A stretch of 64,000 nucleotides of DNA from Amycolatopsis sp. WAC 01376 (GCF_003947415.1 NZ_QHKL01000013.1:62001-126000), one strand, 5' to 3'. Shown: positions 26,329-35,391, numbered from the stretch's first letter. Program-made: numbers and translations. Notes: generated by a model from the letters alone, not told the origin.

Positions 26329-27666
26329 ATGGCACCACTGGACGTCGCTGTCGCACCAGGCCGGTGGCCGGTGCTCGGGCATACCGTGCCGATGCTCCGC
26401 GACCCGCTGAAACTGTTGACGTCACTGCGATCGCACGGCGACGTCGTCCGCCTCGACTTCGGCCCGATGCCGGTTTATCTGGTCACCACGCCGGAGCTGG
26501 CCTGGCGGCTGCTCGCCGTCGACGCGGCGAAGTTCGACAAAGGCATCGTGTTCGACAAAATGCGGCCGTTGTTCGGCGACGGGCTCGCGACTTCGAACGG
26601 CGCTTTCAACCAGCGGCAACGACGGATGATGCTGCCCGCTTTCCAGCGAAGCCGCATCGCGCTCTACGCCGAGACGACGATGATGAAGCTCGCTGTAGAC
26701 CTTGCCGACACGTGGAAACCGGGCGAGGTGGTGGAATTCGACCGGCGGATGCAGGACCTCGCGCTGACCATCTCCGGGCGCACACTGTTCTCCACCGAAC
26801 TCGGCGACGACGCGCTCACCGAAATCCAGCGGTCGATCCCGATCATGCTGAAGTACGTCATGGTCCGGGCCTTCGCGCCGAAGTTCGTGGAACGGCTGCC
26901 GATCGCGGCGAACCGCGAGTTCGACGCGGCGGCCGCGCGGCTGCGGCGGGTCATCGGCGACGCCGTCCTCAAGGCGCGCGAGAAGGGCGGCGACCAGGGC
27001 GATCTGCTGTCGATGTTGTTGCTGGCCAAGGACGACGAGACCGGCGAGAAGATGACCGACCGGCAGGTGGAGGACGAGGTCATCACGATCCTCACCACCG
27101 GCGCCGAGACCACGGCCGTCGCGCTCGCGTGGTTCTTCCACGAGATCGGGGCGCGGCCGGACATCGAGCGCCGCTTCCACGCCGAGGTCGACGAGGTGCT
27201 GGCGGGCGGGCCCGCGCGATTCGAACACCTGCCGCGCCTGGTCTACACGCAGCGGATCATCAACGAGGTCGTCCGCCGCACGCCGCCGGTGATCCTCATG
27301 CGGCGGGCGCGGGAGGACGTCGAACTCGGCGGTGTGCGCATCCCCGCCGGTACCGAGGTCGCGGTCAGCCAGCACACGCTGCACCGCGATCCACGCTGGT
27401 TCCCCGAACCCGAACGGTTCGACCCGGATCGCTGGGAGCCCGAGCGCGCCGCCGAGGTGCCCAAAGGCGCGTTCATCCCGTTCGGCGCCGGCGCGCGGCT
27501 GTGCCCCGGCCACCAATTCGCACCGACGGAAATCGCCTTGGTGGCGGCGACGATCGGCGCGCGGTGGCGGTTGGAACCGGTGCCAGGGGTCAAGGTCTTC
27601 CCCAAGATCAAAGCGACGATGCAGCCGAACCGGTTACCGATGATCGCGCTGCCGCGAACGGCCTGA
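26329..27666 (+). CDS. cytochrome P450
   Basis: A 445-residue soluble bacterial P450. The I-helix oxygen-activation motif is TTGAETTAVAL, the K-helix ExxR is EVVR, and the heme-binding loop is FGAGARLCPGHQ with ligand Cys392. The N-terminal APGRWPVLGHTVPMLRDPL and overall length resemble the CYP183/pentalenene-oxygenase-type branch more than the usual short actinobacterial CYP105 form. No ferredoxin, ferredoxin reductase or terpene synthase is adjacent, so redox partner and substrate are unknown. GGGAGAC lies upstream of ATG 26329. Confidence 0.9.
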   Translation: MAPLDVAVAPGRWPVLGHTVPMLRDPLKLLTSLRSHGDVVRLDFGPMPVYLVTTPELAWRLLAVDAAKFDKGIVFDKMRPLFGDGLATSNGAFNQRQRRMMLPAFQRSRIALYAETTMMKLAVDLADTWKPGEVVEFDRRMQDLALTISGRTLFSTELGDDALTEIQRSIPIMLKYVMVRAFAPKFVERLPIAANREFDAAAARLRRVIGDAVLKAREKGGDQGDLLSMLLLAKDDETGEKMTDRQVEDEVITILTTGAETTAVALAWFFHEIGARPDIERRFHAEVDEVLAGGPARFEHLPRLVYTQRIINEVVRRTPPVILMRRAREDVELGGVRIPAGTEVAVSQHTLHRDPRWFPEPERFDPDRWEPERAAEVPKGAFIPFGAGARLCPGHQFAPTEIALVAATIGARWRLEPVPGVKVFPKIKATMQPNRLPMIALPRTA

Positions 27667-27736
27667 CGGTGAGTGTTCGATCACCGGGTGTAGGGTTCAT
27701 GCTCCTTCCGAGCGTTCCGATTCCGGAGAGGGTTCT

Positions 27737-28792
27737 GTGAGAATGCCGCTCAAACTGGCCGCGGTGGTGGCCGCCTGCTGCGCGGTCCTCGGTGGTTTCC
27801 TGGTCGCCGCGCCGGCCGCGGCCGTCGACATCCGGTGTTCCGACCTGGATCTGCCGGTCACCGGCCCGCTCGGCGAACCCGCCACGGTGCACGGCCGGTT
27901 CTGCGTGCCCGAAGGTCCGGCGCCCACGGCGGTTCAGCTGCTGGTGCACGGCGGCACGTACAACGGCGCCTACTGGGACCTGCCCTACGACCCGGATCGC
28001 TACTCCTATCAGCGGGACATGGCCAAGCACGGCTACGCGACCTTCGCCGCGGATCAGCTCGGTTCGGGCGGGAGCAGCAAACCGTTCAGTCCTCCGCTCC
28101 TGCTGCCGGTGCTGGCCCGGTCGATGCATGAGGTGATCGGCCATCTGCGCGCGGGGCGGGCCGGCGGTACGCCGTTCGAGAAGGTCGTGATCGTCGGGCA
28201 TTCGGTCGGTTCGGGCATCGTCGCGGCCGAGGCCTCGACGTATCAGGACGTGGACGGCGTGATCCTCACCGGTGTCACGCATCTGCCGTCGGTACCCGCC
28301 TTGACCCTCGGCGTGGCTCTCGGTCTCCAGCCCGCCTTCGCGGACGACAAGCTCGGTTCGGTCGGCAGTGATCCGCTTTATTTCACGACCAAACCGGGAG
28401 CACGTGCCGGCCTGTTCTACGCGACGGAAAATACCGATCCGCGGGTCATCGAGGCCGACGAGGCGACCAAGGACCAGGTCGCGGTCCCGGGAATGGGAAC
28501 CGTCGCCGTGTTCGGCATCGTGCTGCCCGCGACGAAGGCGATCAGGGTGCCGGTTTTCCAGGCGGTCGGGGAGAAGGACATCCTGTTCTGCGGCCTGTTC
28601 GCGCTCCGGGACTGCTCGAACGCGCGGACGTTGCGTCCGGCGGAAGCGCCGTTCTATCGGCCGGAGGCCGAACTTTCCACGTATGTTCTGTCCGGTGCCG
28701 GACATTCGCTGGCATTGCACCGCAACGCGTCCCAGTATCGGGACGCCACCCGCGGTTGGCTGAGGGAAAAGGTCGGTATTGCAGTACCGTAG
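27737..28792 (+). CDS. secreted alpha/beta hydrolase
   Basis: A 351-residue protein with a Sec signal (MPLKLAAVVAACCAVLGG, cleavage near APAAAV) and an alpha/beta-hydrolase fold. LLVHGGTYNGAYWD forms the oxyanion region, VGHSVGSGI the nucleophile elbow, and GAGHSLALH the catalytic His. Cys pairs in the mature part (IRCSDL, RFCVP, FCGLFALRDC) fit an exported, disulfide-bonded protein. GTG 27737 has GGAGAGGG 4 nt upstream; ATG 27743 is an alternative. Substrate unknown; lipase/esterase-like exported hydrolases are the nearest group. Confidence 0.75.
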   Translation: MRMPLKLAAVVAACCAVLGGFLVAAPAAAVDIRCSDLDLPVTGPLGEPATVHGRFCVPEGPAPTAVQLLVHGGTYNGAYWDLPYDPDRYSYQRDMAKHGYATFAADQLGSGGSSKPFSPPLLLPVLARSMHEVIGHLRAGRAGGTPFEKVVIVGHSVGSGIVAAEASTYQDVDGVILTGVTHLPSVPALTLGVALGLQPAFADDKLGSVGSDPLYFTTKPGARAGLFYATENTDPRVIEADEATKDQVAVPGMGTVAVFGIVLPATKAIRVPVFQAVGEKDILFCGLFALRDCSNARTLRPAEAPFYRPEAELSTYVLSGAGHSLALHRNASQYRDATRGWLREKVGIAVP

Positions 28793-28843
28793 GGTGACCA
28801 CCCGATCAGGTGGACGGTTGACCGTGAGTACGGCCAGAGAATC

Positions 28844-31012
28844 GTGGAGGATGGTTCTTCACGACGGAATACGAAAACGACCCCAGGACCGGCGGACGTG
28901 ACTTTCCCACTTCCGGACGGCGATGAGTTCCCGGTATCGCCGGACGCCCAGAAGAGAGCTTCATCCTCCGCATCGCCGAAGCGGAAGAACACCGCGCCGA
29001 CCCGCGCCACGCTGGCCCGCAAGTGGGCCTACCTGGTCACCGGAACGGCGTATCTTCCGTATACTCACGCCCAGATCGAAGAGCATTTCGCCGCTCTCCT
29101 CGACGAGATCTTCGCGGCGGTCCTGAGTGAAGACGCCGAGCCCGCGCAGGCCGCCGAAGCCGGCGCGCGACTCGTCGCACTCAGGTGTGTCGGGCCGGAC
29201 AGCCTCCGTCGCACGATGGACGTACTCGGCAAGGGGCTTTTGCATGAGCCGGAGCTGCGGAGCGTGAAGTCACTCCCCGAACGGGTGCTGCAGGTGCTCG
29301 GCGCGCTCGCGTCGGGTTACGGCGAGGCGTTGCGCGAGAGCATCCAGACACAGCAAGAGGATCTGAGTCGTACGCTGGTCACGATCGAACGCGAGACCCG
29401 GCGTGAACTGGTGCTCACGCAGGCGCGTTTCGAGCAGCTGTTCACCGGTTCGGCCACCGGGGTCGCCGTCACCAGGGTGGACGGCCGCGTCCAGCGGGTG
29501 AACCCGGCGTTCGCCGAAATGCTGAACCGGCCCGTCGCGGACCTGACCGGGCTCAACCTCTACGACCTGGTCCATCCGGAAGACGCCGAGGGCTTGCGCG
29601 AGGGGTACCGGAAGCTGCTCGAAGGCGAGAGCCAGCGGCTCGAGCTGTCGCGAAGACTCGTGGCCGACGAGGAAGAACCGACGTGGGCAGGCTTCACCGG
29701 CGCGGTGATCCGCGACCCGGCGGGTGAGGCCCAGCAGTTGATCACCCTCGTCGACGGCGACACCGACGTTTCGCTGCTGCAGCGGCAGCTGAGCCGTCAA
29801 GCCCTGCACGACCCGTTGACCGGCCTGCCGAACAGGCAGTGCTTCGGCACCCGGCTGGAACGGGCGCTGCGGCACGCCGACCCGTCGTTCGGCATCACGG
29901 TCTATCACCTCGACCTCGACGGATTCTCCCTGATCGCCGGCGGGCTCGGCCAGAAACAGAGCGACGACCTGCTGAAGAACGTCGCCGCGAAGCTGCGCGC
30001 CGTCGTCGGCGGCGAGGACGCGCTCATCGCCAGGATCGGCGGCGACGAGTTCGGCATCCTCATCCAGAACACCGCGACCAGCCCGGACGTCGCCACCGTG
30101 ATCGGCATGATCAACCAGGAGCTGTCCGAACCGGTGTACCTCGAAGGCGGCAGCGGCGTCGCGGTTTCGGCTTGTGTCGGGGTGGTCCACCGGCCGCCGA
30201 GGGACATCGCGCCGCACGAACTGCTGCGCGTCTCCGACATGACACTGCGCCGGGCGCAGGCCAACGGCTATCGGCAATGGGCGCTGTCCGACTCCGTCCT
30301 CGACACCAGGGAGCGGCACGAGTTCGGCTTGGCCGTCTCCATGGCGGGCGCCTGGGAGACCGGCGAGGTCGAAGTGCACTTCCGGCCGCTGACCTGGCTG
30401 GCGGACAGCAGGCCCGCGGGGATCGAGGCGAGACTCGTCTGGAACCATCCGCGCCACGGCCGGATCGGTCACGACACCTGCGTCCGCTTCGCCAACGACA
30501 CCGGTCTCATCCTGCCGCTCGGCGAATGGCTCATCCGCACGGCCTGCGAGGAGTCGGACGACAGGCTCCCGATGGTGGTGAGCCTGACGCCGAACCAGGC
30601 CGCGGATCCCGATCTCGTCGGCTCGGTGCGGAGTGTGCTCTCCACGACCGGTCTGGGGCCGTCACGGCTGCGGCTGGGCTTCCCCGCCGGTGCCGTACTC
30701 GCCGAACTCGGGGAGACCGTCGACAACCTGCACCTCCTCGCCGAGATCGGGGTGGACGCGGAACTGCAGGACTTCGGCGCGGCCGGTGACATCGTCTGCC
30801 TCGTGGACGTGCCCGTGAAGACGGTCCGGATCGCTCCCCGGCTGGCGGAGCGGCGGACGGAACCACTGGCGGAACGGTCGCTGCGGAACCTCATCGAGAC
30901 CGCGGCCATGGCGGGTGCGACGGTGATCGCGGACGGGATCGATTCGACCGGGGACGCCGGATGGTGGCAGTCCGCCGGTGCCCACATCGGGGCGGGACGG
31001 TACTTCGGTTAG
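28844..31012 (+). CDS. PAS-GGDEF-EAL protein, probable diguanylate cyclase with inactive EAL
   Basis: A 722-residue cytoplasmic c-di-GMP protein. An N-terminal helical region with the actinobacterial ARKWAYLVTGTAYLP motif (about 55-180) is followed by a PAS domain at about 200-320, and by a GGDEF domain with intact RIGGDEFG (Gly399). The EAL-type domain runs from about 490. Its signature is changed: EARL replaces EALL, the LEITE motif reads LRLGFP, and the DDFGTG loop reads QDFGAAGD. It therefore probably makes but does not degrade c-di-GMP, or the EAL acts as a sensor. The GTG 28844 start has a weak ribosome site; GTG 28898 is possible. A 14-bp sequence spanning its stop is duplicated beyond a repeat array. 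Confidence 0.85.
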   Translation: MEDGSSRRNTKTTPGPADVTFPLPDGDEFPVSPDAQKRASSSASPKRKNTAPTRATLARKWAYLVTGTAYLPYTHAQIEEHFAALLDEIFAAVLSEDAEPAQAAEAGARLVALRCVGPDSLRRTMDVLGKGLLHEPELRSVKSLPERVLQVLGALASGYGEALRESIQTQQEDLSRTLVTIERETRRELVLTQARFEQLFTGSATGVAVTRVDGRVQRVNPAFAEMLNRPVADLTGLNLYDLVHPEDAEGLREGYRKLLEGESQRLELSRRLVADEEEPTWAGFTGAVIRDPAGEAQQLITLVDGDTDVSLLQRQLSRQALHDPLTGLPNRQCFGTRLERALRHADPSFGITVYHLDLDGFSLIAGGLGQKQSDDLLKNVAAKLRAVVGGEDALIARIGGDEFGILIQNTATSPDVATVIGMINQELSEPVYLEGGSGVAVSACVGVVHRPPRDIAPHELLRVSDMTLRRAQANGYRQWALSDSVLDTRERHEFGLAVSMAGAWETGEVEVHFRPLTWLADSRPAGIEARLVWNHPRHGRIGHDTCVRFANDTGLILPLGEWLIRTACEESDDRLPMVVSLTPNQAADPDLVGSVRSVLSTTGLGPSRLRLGFPAGAVLAELGETVDNLHLLAEIGVDAELQDFGAAGDIVCLVDVPVKTVRIAPRLAERRTEPLAERSLRNLIETAAMAGATVIADGIDSTGDAGWWQSAGAHIGAGRYFG

Positions 31013-31209
31013 GCCAAGCCTCATCTCGCGTGACCAAATGGACGGCACACGTGACCAGATGGACGACACGCGTGATCAGGAGGACGACACGCGTGACTGG
31101 GGGCTCCATCGTGTGTCGTCCTCCTGATCACGCGAGATGTCCGCCCAATCACGTGTGTCGTCCGTCTGATCACGCGTGATGTCCGTCTGGACACGACTTC
31201 GGTTAGGCC
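31002..31209. repeat. array of 21-bp units bounded by a 14-bp direct repeat
   Basis: Three 21-nt units (31029-31091, with a partial fourth from 31092) of the form CGTGAYCAG-NN-GGACGACACG run forward. Four related units (31112-31195) run inverted, also with exact 21-nt spacing. Together they can fold into a long hairpin. The direct repeat ACTTCGGTTAGGCC occurs at 31002-31015, spanning the TAG stop of the GGDEF gene, and again at 31196-31209. This looks like the duplication left by an insertion or recombination. No coding sequence lies inside. Confidence 0.75.
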
Positions 31210-31309
31210 GTTTGCCGCAGCGGGAGGCGCTAAGTTACCCGAGGGTTGACGTTCGCGGGCGGATTGGGCAACATCCCAGGTCCTCACCCCGCACCTCGGA
31301 GGCATGCAC

Positions 31310-32893
31310 ATGCAGGTAGGTCCGAGGCGTGGCGGGCGTTTCACCGCGCCCGTCGTCGTCTTGAGCCTCTTGCTGGTGATCGCGCTCGGTGCCTGGTGGG
31401 GCGTGGATTACCTCCGGGCCCGGTTGGCTGGCAACGGTTGCGACGCGTTGACGCCGGTCGAGATCACCGCCGCCCCCGACGTGGCGCCCGTGCTCACACG
31501 GCTCGCGCAGACCGTGCCGCAAGAAGAATGCTTCAGTGTCAACGTGACCGCGAGCGAGTCGGCCGCGACCGCCGACCTGCTCGGGACCACCACCTCGGGC
31601 GGGCCCGACGTCTGGATCCCCGAGTCGAGCACGATGTTGTCGCAGGCCAGGGACGCCGGCGCGTGGAACCTGCCGGAATCCGGTCAGTCGGTGGCGAACT
31701 CGCCGGTGGTACTGGGACTTCCCGACGAAACCGCGCGGCGGTTCGGCTGGCCGGGGAAAGCTCCTTCCTGGCAAGAGATCCTCGACGGCTCACCGGTCGG
31801 TTTCCCCGACCCGGCGCGCGATCCGCTGGGTGTCGGCACCTTGCTCGCCCTGCGGAAGCTGACCGAGAAGGAGCCCGATCCGGCCGCGGCCCTCACCGCC
31901 GTCATGCGGAAACTGAACCCCGCCCCCGGCCAGGCCCCGGCAGCCTTCCCTGCCACCGAACAATCCGTGCTCGCGCGGAATCTGGTGGCGGCGTATCCGG
32001 GTGTCCCGGTGCAGGGGTTCGACTACCCGTATGTCGTGCTGCCCAAGGCGTCCGAAGCGTCGAGGAGCGCGGCGGAACGCTTTTTGCGGCTGTTGCTCGA
32101 TCCGCTCGCCGGCGGCATCTTCGCCGACGCGGGATTCCGTGCGCCCACCGGGCAGTTCGCCGTGCCGCGGGCGCGGGACAGCCGGACCGATCCGGCGCCG
32201 CATCCGGCGGGTGCCCCGCCCGCGACCGAGCTGTACGCCGTACTGCAGGCTTGGGCGGGGACGAACCTGAGCGCCCGCGTCCAGGTGCTGCTCGACGTCT
32301 CCGGTTCGATGGCCGCCGCCGTGCCGGGTACCGGGAAGAGCCGGATGGACCTCACGTTGCAGGCCGCGACGCAGGGACTCGGCCTGTTCAAACCCACCAC
32401 GGAACTGGGTTTGTGGCTGTTCTCGACCAAATTGGACGGTGGCAAGGACCATCGCGTCCTGCTGCCGATGAAGACGATCGCCGAACAGAAGAGTTCGGGC
32501 GGTGTCGGGCAGTTGCAGGCCGTGCGGCCGAAAGCCGGTGGGGCGACGGGGCTCTACGATTCGATCCTCGCCGCGTACCAGAACGCCAGGCAGAACTGGA
32601 AACCCGGCCGGATCAACCTGGTCGTCGTCCTCACCGATGGGCGCAACGAAGACAGCGAGACGATCGGGCTGCCGCGGTTGCTGGAAGAACTGGGCAAACT
32701 CCAGGATCCTCGGAAACCGTTGCCGGTCATCGGAATCGGCATCGGGCCGGACATCGACGCGTCCGAACTACGCCAGGTTTCCACCGCCACCGGCGGCGAT
32801 TCGTTCACCACCCCCGATCCGCGGAAGATCTCGGACGTTTTCTACCAGGCGCTGAGCAAGATCATGTGCCAGCCGCCGATCTGCAAGAATTGA
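31310..32893 (+). CDS. membrane-anchored solute-binding/VWA fusion protein
   Basis: A 527-residue protein. An N-terminal transmembrane or uncleaved signal segment (about 12-35, TAPVVVLSLLLVIALGAWWG) precedes an external periplasmic-binding-protein type II domain (about 45-290). A von Willebrand A domain (about 315-510) follows, with the metal-site motif DVSGSM (Asp329) and LTDGRNED. ATG 31310 is preferred over ATG 31304 because GGAGG lies 7 nt upstream. Such fusions occur in actinobacteria beside cell-surface genes and may bind a ligand and present it through the VWA domain. The next gene follows at once, so they probably form an operon. Confidence 0.8.
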   Translation: MQVGPRRGGRFTAPVVVLSLLLVIALGAWWGVDYLRARLAGNGCDALTPVEITAAPDVAPVLTRLAQTVPQEECFSVNVTASESAATADLLGTTTSGGPDVWIPESSTMLSQARDAGAWNLPESGQSVANSPVVLGLPDETARRFGWPGKAPSWQEILDGSPVGFPDPARDPLGVGTLLALRKLTEKEPDPAAALTAVMRKLNPAPGQAPAAFPATEQSVLARNLVAAYPGVPVQGFDYPYVVLPKASEASRSAAERFLRLLLDPLAGGIFADAGFRAPTGQFAVPRARDSRTDPAPHPAGAPPATELYAVLQAWAGTNLSARVQVLLDVSGSMAAAVPGTGKSRMDLTLQAATQGLGLFKPTTELGLWLFSTKLDGGKDHRVLLPMKTIAEQKSSGGVGQLQAVRPKAGGATGLYDSILAAYQNARQNWKPGRINLVVVLTDGRNEDSETIGLPRLLEELGKLQDPRKPLPVIGIGIGPDIDASELRQVSTATGGDSFTTPDPRKISDVFYQALSKIMCQPPICKN

Positions 32894-32901
32894 GGCAGGA
32901 C

Positions 32902-34647
32902 TTGCTCGTCCGGGGGAAGAGACCTTCGCCGGTCACGCTCGCCGCGTTCGTCGCGGGCGTGGTCCCGTTCGTCCTGCACGCGTGGGCCGCGCTGCGCGGC
33001 AGTCTCGCGCAAGACGACTTCGTCATCACCTACCACGCCGCGAAGTCGGGCCCGTTCGACTTCGGCTACTTCTTCCAGGACTACCACGGCCACCTCGCGC
33101 CGGGCGGATTCCTGCTCGCCGACGTGCTGACCGCGTGGGCGCCGCTGAACTTCGCCGTGCTGATGGCGCCGGTCCTGCTGATGCAGGCGGCGGCCTCGGT
33201 ACTGCTGTGGGCGGTGCTGGTGCGCTGTTTCGGCCGCCGGTGGGGGATTCTCGTCCCGTTCACGATGTTCACGACGTCGACCTTGCTGCTCGTCCCGACG
33301 TTGTGGTGGGCCTACGCGATCCAGATCGCGCCCGTTCTGCTGGCCACCACCGCCGCGCTGCACGCCCACGTGCGGTACCTCGCCGACGGCGGACGCTGGG
33401 CGATCGCCACCGTGGGCTGGACCCTCTTCGGGCTGGCCTTCTACGAGAAGGCGGTGTTCATCCCGGTACTGGTCGCCGGGATCACCGTGCTGCTCGGGAT
33501 TTCCCTGCGGCGTCACGTCGTGCTCATGGGAGTGTTCGGCGTCGTCCTCGCGGGTTACGCCGCCGTTTTCCTGGCGTTGACCACGAGTCAGGTCGGGCAG
33601 GGTGGCGGCCCGGTCACCGTCGGCACGGTCGCGGACATGACGGGCCGGATGCTCGGAGACACTCTGGTGCCGGGGATGGCGGGCGGACCTTGGTCAGGGC
33701 CGGGTCCTGGTGCGACGTTCGCCGCTTCTCCCGTGGTGGTAAGGATTGTGCTGCTGCTCGTGGCCGTCGGGGTGCTGTTCGCCGGGGTACGCGTGGGCGG
33801 GCTCCGGGCCAGGAAGGCGTGGATTCTGCTGGGCCTGGTGTTCGTCGCGGACATCGGGCTTTCGGCGGCCACCCGGCTCACCGAGGTCGGCCCGGAACTG
33901 GGCAGCGATCCCCGCTACGTCGCCGATCTCGCGCTCGTCGTCGTGCTGTGTCTCGCTTTCGCCTTCCTGGAGCCGAAACCGTTCGATCGGCCGGCGGATT
34001 CCGAGCCGTCCACGGCGAAACGGCCGCTTGCCCTGGCGTTGTGCCTCGCCCTGATCGCGAGTTCCGCCGTGGGGTTCTCCCGGCTGGCGCCCGGACTGCG
34101 GTTCGAACACTCCCGGGAATTCCTCGCCAACGCGCGGGCCTCGATCGAACGCGATCCCGCTCTCGTCCTGTACGACACGATGGTGCCGAACGACATCCTG
34201 CACGGCTGGTTCGGCGAGAACGCCCGCACCTCGCGGGTGGTGGGCCTGATCCCCGGTGCCTTGTTCGACCAGCCGACGAGCCGGATGTCCCTTTTGGACG
34301 ATACCGGCACCGCGAGGACGATCGTCGGTGTGGAACCGGTTTCCCGCGGCCTGCCCGGCCCGGTGGCGGGCTGCGGCTACACCGTCGGCGAGCAACTGGT
34401 CCGGGTTCCGTTGGACACCCCCGTTCTCGGCCGCCACCTGCTGCGGATCGACTATTTCACCTCGGACGGCGGTGAAGGTTTCGTCGACCGCGACGGGGTG
34501 CGCGTGCCCGTCTGGTTCCAGCCCGGCCTGCATACGATGTACCTGCCGATCGAGGGCCTGTTCGACAAGATCGGCTTTCAGTTGTCCGCGAAGGGTGCTC
34601 CCGTCTGTCTCGTGAAGGTCGACGTCGGCAGGCCGCTCACTCAGTAA
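32902..34647 (+). CDS. GT-C-like polytopic membrane protein
   Basis: A 581-residue protein with about ten transmembrane helices (residues 10-390) and an external C-terminal beta-rich domain of about 180 residues. Right after helix 1 lies SLAQDDFVITYHA, an acidic pair in the first external loop as in GT-C lipid-linked sugar transferases. No other motif identifies donor or acceptor. I chose TTG 32902 because AGGCAGGA precedes it; TTG 32890 overlaps the upstream stop. It is probably co-transcribed with the VWA gene and ends with a 7-bp tail overlap with the convergent methyltransferase. Confidence 0.7.
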   Translation: MLVRGKRPSPVTLAAFVAGVVPFVLHAWAALRGSLAQDDFVITYHAAKSGPFDFGYFFQDYHGHLAPGGFLLADVLTAWAPLNFAVLMAPVLLMQAAASVLLWAVLVRCFGRRWGILVPFTMFTTSTLLLVPTLWWAYAIQIAPVLLATTAALHAHVRYLADGGRWAIATVGWTLFGLAFYEKAVFIPVLVAGITVLLGISLRRHVVLMGVFGVVLAGYAAVFLALTTSQVGQGGGPVTVGTVADMTGRMLGDTLVPGMAGGPWSGPGPGATFAASPVVVRIVLLLVAVGVLFAGVRVGGLRARKAWILLGLVFVADIGLSAATRLTEVGPELGSDPRYVADLALVVVLCLAFAFLEPKPFDRPADSEPSTAKRPLALALCLALIASSAVGFSRLAPGLRFEHSREFLANARASIERDPALVLYDTMVPNDILHGWFGENARTSRVVGLIPGALFDQPTSRMSLLDDTGTARTIVGVEPVSRGLPGPVAGCGYTVGEQLVRVPLDTPVLGRHLLRIDYFTSDGGEGFVDRDGVRVPVWFQPGLHTMYLPIEGLFDKIGFQLSAKGAPVCLVKVDVGRPLTQ

Positions 34648-35345
34648 GGGTCGTACGGGCTGTCGTGGCCGAAGACCTTCGCCACGGGTGCCAACCGCAG
34701 CCGCAGCAGGATCTTGATCCCGACGTTGCGGATGAACCACGGCAACTGGGCGATCACGCGCAGCCTGTCCTTCGCCGACGGCGGGGCGAGCCGGAACCGG
34801 GCCATCGACGTCGCGCGGTCGAGATAGGTGTAGCGCCGTCCGAAGAGGACTTTCGCGATCGTGCCCAAGGTGACGCCGATCGACGAAAAGCAGTCGTGGA
34901 CCAGGATTTCCCCACCGGCGGTCAGGTTCTCCGACCAGCGGAGGTCGTCGGTGTAGGTCCAGTAGTCGTGTTTGCCGTCGATGTAGAGCAACTGGATCGG
35001 GCGGTCCCAGCGCGGCCGGAGCTTCGTGCTGTACTCCGCCACGAGTTCCACGACGTCTTCGACGCCCGCCTTTCTCAGGTTGGCCTCGAATCGTTGGCGT
35101 GTCGGCGATCCGCCGAACAGGCGGCCGTCGACGAACGGGTCGACGGCGACCACCCGCGCGCCGACCGTGCAGGCGGCACTGGCGAGCACGATCGTCGAAC
35201 GGCCCTGGTGGCTGCCGATTTCGACGATGAGGTCGCCCTTGTCCAGGCGGCACGCCGCGGTCCACAAGGCAAGGCCCTGCTCCCGCGTCATCCAGCCCTT
35301 GACGGGTTCGGCGAGCGACCACGCTTCTTCGAAACCGTCTGTCAT
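34641..35345 (-). CDS. class I SAM-dependent methyltransferase (Methyltransf_24-like)
   Basis: A 234-residue protein. LIVEIGSHQGRSTIVLA is the SAM-binding loop, VVAVDPFVDG the acidic strand, and LLYIDGKHDYWTYTDDL with EILVHDCFSSIG are typical of CmcI/RhmL-like and Methyltransf_24 enzymes that often modify sugars. The frame is open far upstream on this strand, but that part is only antisense to aftD. The first sensible start is ATG 35343-35345, which lies 6 nt behind a TACTAT -10 box, so the message is probably leaderless. It is divergent from aftD, suggesting a role in the same envelope pathway. Confidence 0.8.
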   Translation of the reverse strand: MTDGFEEAWSLAEPVKGWMTREQGLALWTAACRLDKGDLIVEIGSHQGRSTIVLASAACTVGARVVAVDPFVDGRLFGGSPTRQRFEANLRKAGVEDVVELVAEYSTKLRPRWDRPIQLLYIDGKHDYWTYTDDLRWSENLTAGGEILVHDCFSSIGVTLGTIAKVLFGRRYTYLDRATSMARFRLAPPSAKDRLRVIAQLPWFIRNVGIKILLRLRLAPVAKVFGHDSPYDPY

Positions 35346-35351
35346 AGGCGC

Positions 35352-35357
35352 ATAGTA
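35352..35357 (-). promoter_or_regulatory. -10 box for a leaderless methyltransferase mRNA
   Basis: TACTAT on the minus strand, 6 nt before the ATG of the methyltransferase gene. Transcription would start at or next to the A of the ATG, leaving no Shine-Dalgarno sequence, and indeed none is present. Confidence 0.5.
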
Positions 35358-35371
35358 GCCACGTTTCCGCC

Positions 35372-35377
35372 TAGTAT
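35372..35377 (+). promoter_or_regulatory. -10 box for a leaderless aftD mRNA
   Basis: TAGTAT ends 7 nt before ATG 35385. The spacing puts the transcription start at about the start codon. No ribosome-binding site is visible, which agrees with a leaderless message. Confidence 0.5.
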
Positions 35378-35391
35378 CTACCGGATGGTAA
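35378..35391. promoter_or_regulatory. CTAC-N6-GTAA site over the aftD start
   Basis: CTAC-CGGATG-GTAA, a near-match to the TTAC-N6-GTAA element found in other promoters of this block. It overlaps the aftD start codon, just downstream of the -10 box. Confidence 0.35.

Noticed and set aside
26329..28792. Secondary-metabolite gene cluster around the P450
   Set aside because: No terpene synthase, PKS or NRPS genes and no redox partner lie beside it; the P450 seems to stand alone.
31029..31195. CRISPR array
   Set aside because: Units are adjacent with no unique spacers and half are inverted; no cas genes are nearby.
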